From the NCBI GenBank assembly GCA_039000515.1, contig JBCFYV010000935.1, positions 65,629,109 to 65,693,108 on the forward strand: a stretch of DNA of 64,000 nt. The letters run 5' to 3'. This stretch comes from Timema cristinae (taxonomy: Eukaryota > Arthropoda > Insecta > Phasmatodea > Timematidae). Every line of letters begins with the position of its first letter. Position 1 is the first letter of the stretch. Position numbers and translations under genes: made by a program. The notes beneath the pieces are model-generated. The model made no database searches. It was not told the DNA's origin and saw only the letters and a program-made list of their open reading frames with translations. Below are positions 59,350 to 64,000 of the stretch, in pieces.

Positions 59350-59620
59350 GACCCGCCTCGGTGGCGTAGTTGGCTAACGCGCTAGTCGTGTTGAGCTCGA
59401 CTGCTGAGGACGGGGAGATCGAGGTTCAAATCTCGGTCGGATGAACTGGGAGTGGTTTTTCCTAAATGGTTTTCCACTCTACTTCAACGCAAATGCGGGT
59501 TCACTTCCTCTAATTCAATCTTCCCAATCCATCTTCCTAATCCATTAGCGTAATTAGTACTTAAAAGCGTATAACCCGAACGGGTAGTAAGACGCGGTGC
59601 TATTTATTATTATTATTATG
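59350..59620 (+). repeat. SINE family A, full length
   Basis: Plus-strand copy: acccgcctcggtggcgtagt head, gaggttcaaatctcggtcgg B box, tail cgaacgggtagtaagacgc, then ATT repeats. It is one of the best-preserved copies. Confidence 0.92.
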
Positions 59621-60103
59621 GAGCGCGGGGTAGATGTTGAAAACTTGAAGAAGATACGGAAATAAGGGGTTGGCGTGACTACGCTCCAAGGTGAATCGAA
59701 ATTGGATAAGGAAATAAATCAGGGAGGGGAGGTAAAGATGGCCTAGATTATCTCCAAGTCCTCTATGTATCTGCTTGGTTGATCCTCTCAGTAAATATTA
59801 AAAATATTAAACTCTATAAATTGAAAGGGAGTGATTAATGAAATATTTTACTTCATGTGTGGGGTATTCGCTATACTTAATCTAAGTAAAACACAATATT
59901 AACTTAAACCCGCTTCAGTGGTCGAATGTTTTACGCCAGTGTTAACCAACTAGTGGCCCGTGGGCCAACCCACTGAAAATGTGGCCCTAACAGTATCCTG
60001 AGGTCATATTAAAGGTAAACCCTCGGTGGCAGATGTGAAATAGTTAATGATTCATATAAAATGTGTAAAAATATATATTTATAGTTCTGAATTGTTTTGT
60101 GAA

Positions 60104-60162
<59 letters not shown>
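60104..60162. repeat. TG then TA microsatellite
   Basis: A short (GT)n run followed by about 20 TA units. Confidence 0.95.
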
Positions 60163-60365
60163 CATAATACATTTTTGGAAGATTAAATAACTTTTTTTTT
60201 TGCAGTAAAATGTTAAAGATTCTAACCAAAAATATACAATTTATATATAGGTATTGAAAGTAAATGTTTATTAAGTGTTGTTTGTAGAACTATATAATGA
60301 TGATGGAACTATCACATATATTGTCAACATCCCATTTTCTCAACTAATAAAAAACCTACAGAGTT

Positions 60366-60655
60366 TATTATTATTAGCACCGCGTCTTACTACCCGTTCG
60401 GGTTATACGCACTTACACTAATGTGTAATGGTAGGGTGATTGTGAGATGAAATGAAGGACCTACAGTTTTACGTGGGATCCGAACCACGGTGGAGGCCTG
60501 GCATTCCACACATTCACAAGTTGTGATTAATACACGTCTTGTCAGAGGTGAAGGAAGGGTTTGGTAATCAGATAAATCTGTGCCGGGACCGAGGATTGAA
60601 CCCCGCCCGCCAGCACAGAAGTCTGACACCTTACCCCTAGACCACCAGGTCACCT
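60366..60655 (-). repeat. SINE family B, full length
   Basis: Minus-strand copy: ATT run, family A-type tail (cgtcttactacccgttcggg), a distinct body and a different tRNA-like head ending at 60655. The B-box region is ggattgaaccccgcccgcc and the 5' end reads ggtctaggggtaaggtgtc on the minus strand. Confidence 0.88.
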
Positions 60656-60974
60656 TACAGAGTTGAATAAGGTATCCGTGGATAGGATTTTTTACCGACT
60701 TCTGACATAGTATACTCAGTTTACGTTAAAACACATTGTTTGTTTAAAGTTTAAGTTAAAACTAAAATCTTACAATATTTTTGTATCAATTACCGAAAAT
60801 AAACTCTTTGCTATTTTGTGTGTACACTTCGCTGAGTATTTAATTTCAACAACCCAACAAAGGACCAAATCATTCTTTTTGGGGGGAGGTTGAATGTGCG
60901 AAAGTTTCTCAACGGTGCGAACTGGTATTCATATTTATCCCTCGGAATGAAAGACGATCAACCACAATTTTCTA

Positions 60975-61212
60975 ACGCGTCACTTTAGCAATATACTGGA
61001 CTGCCGATGACGAGGAGATCGGGGTTCGAATCTCGGTCGGTTGTAATGAAAGTGGTTTTCGCAAAATATTTTTTTCGTTCTCCCTGTACGCAACTGTGGG
61101 TGTAATTCCTATAATTATAACCTTCCTCAACTATAAAACATTAGCGTGATTAATACATAAACGTATTTCCCGAACGGGTAGTAATACGTGGTGCTATATA
61201 TATATATATATA
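60975..61212 (+). repeat. SINE family A, 5' degenerate, with TA end
   Basis: Plus-strand: gatcggggttcgaatctcgg B box, tail cccgaacgggtagtaatacg and a terminal TA run in place of ATT. Confidence 0.8.
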
Positions 61213-61469
61213 CTTAAAATAAATATTTTAAAACTGAGTAGAAATATAGTTTAGGACAAAATAGAAATTTTGCAGAAGAAAGTTACATTTTTATTTTTAT
61301 TTTTTCACATGAAGATGTTTATTATTTTAAAAAAAATCTTGTTTATAAAGTGAAAACATTTACCCATCATTATCAAATTATTACCAAACATAATTATATA
61401 ATAAGACACCAGGATAATAAAACAAACTTGAAAGTAAATCTAGTTTCTAGGAAAGTGAAATACTGCCAT

Positions 61470-61770
61470 TGTATTTGTGTGGAGTCAGCTAGCTCTGTCC
61501 CATCTGTGTGGAGAGTGAGGATCGATAACCAGCCAGTTCCATTTCTCGCCACCAGGGGAGTTCGTCGCGGCGCTAGTCAGACCTTCGATCCGACCAGTAG
61601 CGTCCGAAAACAAGTGCGCAGTGGGGAAGCGTCGCGACGCTCGCTAAAAGAAGAGAGTGGGGGAGAACCAATTTCATCATCACACTGGTTATTTTTCTGG
61701 GGAGGATTGATCTATATAGTTTCGACTTTTGATTATTATTATTATTTTAGAATATAGTATCTCGGTAAAG
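61470..61770 (+). other. Possible 5' exon
   Basis: A locally GC-rich, CpG-bearing stretch (for example gcgtcgcgacgctcgc) ends at a strong donor, ctcggtaaag followed by gtgagt at 61771. It could be the first exon of a gene continuing beyond the window. The open frame in it has no recognised domain. Confidence 0.3.
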
Positions 61771-63224
61771 GTGAGTCTGTCCTCAAAGAGAAGGGCTTAA
61801 CCGGAAGTTTTAGATGACATCTGATCCAGAAGCAGGATGCTGCCCTATTTTCTGGCCCGTCTAACGTGGCCAAACCTGTGAGTACTCATTACTAATCTTA
61901 AGTCACGCCTCAATTACGTCTAAGTAACTTTGTCAACTTTGTGTCTTAATAGAAACATTTCACCCTAAGTTAACTCCACTAGTGTTAATTATGAAACTTT
62001 TTGGGTCTATAGAAATGTAAAAAAAAAGTTCAATTATATCTTACCCAAGATGTCGGTGGCAGTAACGATTAAGTTATACTCGCAGCAAATTACTAAATAA
62101 TTTTTTTTTTCTGTTATAAAGGGCCTTTATAGAGTTTTTTTTACAGACAGAAATGAGTGGCCATTTTACGTGTAATTGGTTTCTTAGAGTAACCAAACCT
62201 GATTACAAAAATGTAGAGTTAAATAAACGAATCATATCATTTAAAAAAATGATTATTTTATTAAACAAGTTATAGGGTTTTAAATTAGAAAAGTGTAATG
62301 TTTATTGTAATTCCAAATAAGAGGGGTAAAATGTACATATAAATTACCATAGGAAAGGCCTTCCTTATCTTATTCATACGTCAAGTCGTGGGATATCCAG
62401 CTGTACCTTAGAAATATATAAAAAAATACCTACGAAATAAAATTGCTATTGTTGAAAAAATGTTATCAATGTTGATCGAATAGAAATACATTTTATGTTT
62501 TCTAAAATACTCTTTATGTGAGAAATTGTGTTGTATTAAGGTTATTTTTAAGGTGGCGCTTGGAGATTATGCCACTGCTGATTATGTTCTTAAAATTGAT
62601 AAAATCAGGACAGTAGCAATAAAGGTACAAAAACCATAAATTCCCCAAACGATATCAACCTATTAGAGTGTTTTTTTTAAACTTACCTTATAAAAAGCTT
62701 TTCTTTATTTACTTTATGACATTAGTAGCTCGAAAGTTCATTGCTACACGTATCCAATACACCTCAATCATCCTATCCCTATCTTGAGTTAGTTCTATCC
62801 AATCACTTCATTACACCTTCTCTCTCTTTAAGGTCCATTCTAATGCTATCCTCCCATCTGGTCTAGGTCTTTCCACTGGTTTTCTCTTCTTCCTTTGGGT
62901 TTGCCAGTCAATAAACTTGACACGGTTCTTGTTCTTTACAATCGCGCAGCATGTCCTGTCCACCGTAACAATGTTTGAAACTAGCGAGGAACACTCAGAT
63001 TCAGATAATAACGTGTCACCTGTATCGCCATTTCCCGTGCGATGGTCCGCTATTAGCAAAAGGTCACAGCAAATATGTACCCAACAGTACTGTTCCTAAC
63101 ATAAACCAAGGTTGTTATTTTGTTGGAAACTGTTACCTGGTTATGGGACTCGAAACCCAGGACATCTTACCTAATTTTTTAAACATAATTATCATATTGT
63201 GGAAAATGTCCCTTGGCTATGATA
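61771..63224. other. Spacer with LINE tail
   Basis: AT-rich sequence apart from the minus-strand LINE tail at 62740-62960. Short open frames near 62917-63325 overlap repeat sequence. Confidence 0.4.
62740..62960 (-). mobile_element. LINE 3' tail fragment
   Basis: ctatcttgagttagttctat, then cattacaccttctctc and ggtccattctaatgctatcc: the same tail as 24440-24660 and 46862-47165, on the minus strand. Confidence 0.7.
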
Positions 63225-63305
63225 CCAAAATCAGACACCTTAGCTCAGATGGTAGCGTGAATGTTACTGAGTTAAGGCTACCGGGATCGATTCCTGGCGT
63301 GGCCG
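63225..63305 (+). repeat. tRNA-derived SINE head (family T)
   Basis: caccttagctcagatggtag as A-box region and ccgggatcgattcctggcgt as B box. Confidence 0.6.
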
Positions 63306-63696
63306 TAATACTTATTTATTTGTAAAGTTGTCGTTTCCCCTTTCATAGTGACAAATTAACGACCGGGTTCTAGTTGTTGTGTTTGTTCTATATTTAAGCT
63401 AGGTTATAAGTCGTCCCTATATAGCCATGACATAAGTCCACTTAAAACACACAAAATTGTAAATTAAACAGTACCAGATGATATCGAATTATCTTTAAGA
63501 TACTTTAGTTTGAAACCAGGCTGAGTGTAAATGTAATCATCGCATGATGAGAAATTAAGAGGAGTGCGAGTGATTCGGAGATCACTATAGAATTAAGTAT
63601 TATGTCACTTGGATCAAGAACCTATGAAAATAATTAAACTCATTTAATGATGTTTTAAGAGTGTAAATTTAAAAAAATGGTCCAATAATATGTTGT

Positions 63697-64000
63697 TTTG
63701 CTTCACGTCTTTAACCACACTAATTGATTAGGGATTATGGAAATATAATTTAAAATAAATGTACCGTCATTTGCGTGAACAAAGATAAAAAGAGTGAAAA
63801 CTATTTAGGAAAAACCCGCCTAGGTGGCGTAGTTGGCTAACGCGCAAGATTCGTGTTGAGCTAAACTGCCAAGACGGGGAAATCAAGGTTCGAATTTCGG
63901 TCGGGTGAACTGGATTTTTCTAAATGGTTTTCCACTCTCCCTCCACGCAAATGCGGGTTCACTGCCTCTATATACAACCTTCTCAATTCCTATCCCAATT
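63697..64000. repeat. Two family A SINEs head to head, right one cut by window edge
   Basis: A minus-strand old copy (63697-63817) breaks off at ctatttaggaaaaa and is directly joined to a plus-strand young copy (63818 onward: cccgcctaggtggcgtagtt, B box aggttcgaatttcgg). This is either insertion of one into the other or an inverted pair. Confidence 0.75.

Noticed and set aside
61350..61757. 135-codon protein
   Set aside because: The upstream half is AT-rich and the downstream half looks like untranslated first-exon sequence; no domain.

Overview
This window is animal nuclear DNA from an arthropod, most likely an insect. It is AT-rich and intron-rich, full of short interspersed elements (SINEs), with dead LINEs, small inverted-repeat transposons and minisatellites. 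A hemipteran origin is only a guess from the repeat style. There are no operons, CRISPR arrays or microbial genes.

Layout, left to right. Positions 284-7751 (+) hold the 3' half of a furin-like protease 2 gene: the end of the P-domain, a long Cys-rich furin-repeat region, one membrane helix and a cytosolic tail. The catalytic exons lie off the left edge. A fragmentary LINE (8860-10530) and AT-rich repeat DNA follow, including a nested pair of hAT-like elements (14310-15610). A LINE-derived minisatellite (18990-19590) sits just before a BRMS1/Sds3-family gene (19729 to about 23130, +), a Sin3-HDAC corepressor subunit. About 9 kb of gene-poor DNA leads to an eight-exon ADP-dependent glucokinase gene on the minus strand (43554 down to 32259). 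About 2.2 kb away, and divergent from it, is a five-exon unc-93-family membrane protein gene (45774-52600, +). From 47.7 to 57.6 kb there are at least six tandem arrays, a decayed THAP-domain gene (56138 down to 55131, -) and one unidentified exon with a membrane segment (56465 to about 56780, +). The last 6 kb is mostly SINEs plus a possible 5' exon near 61.5-61.77 kb.

The four main genes are unrelated housekeeping-type functions: proprotein processing, transcriptional repression, sugar phosphorylation and an ion-channel regulator-type membrane protein. I see no sign that they act together.

The most interesting pattern is that several tandem arrays are anchored on splice sites. In the unc-93 gene a 50-bp unit, holding the last 30 nt of an exon plus its GT donor, is repeated about 45 times. 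In the furin gene an exon end and donor are triplicated to make a whole intron. The unidentified exon at 56.5 kb has an array touching each of its ends. A second observation is that well-conserved exons carry isolated one-base frameshifts, mostly in or beside short base runs. This looks more like consensus error in the assembly than gene decay, because the surrounding reading frames, splice sites and lengths are intact.
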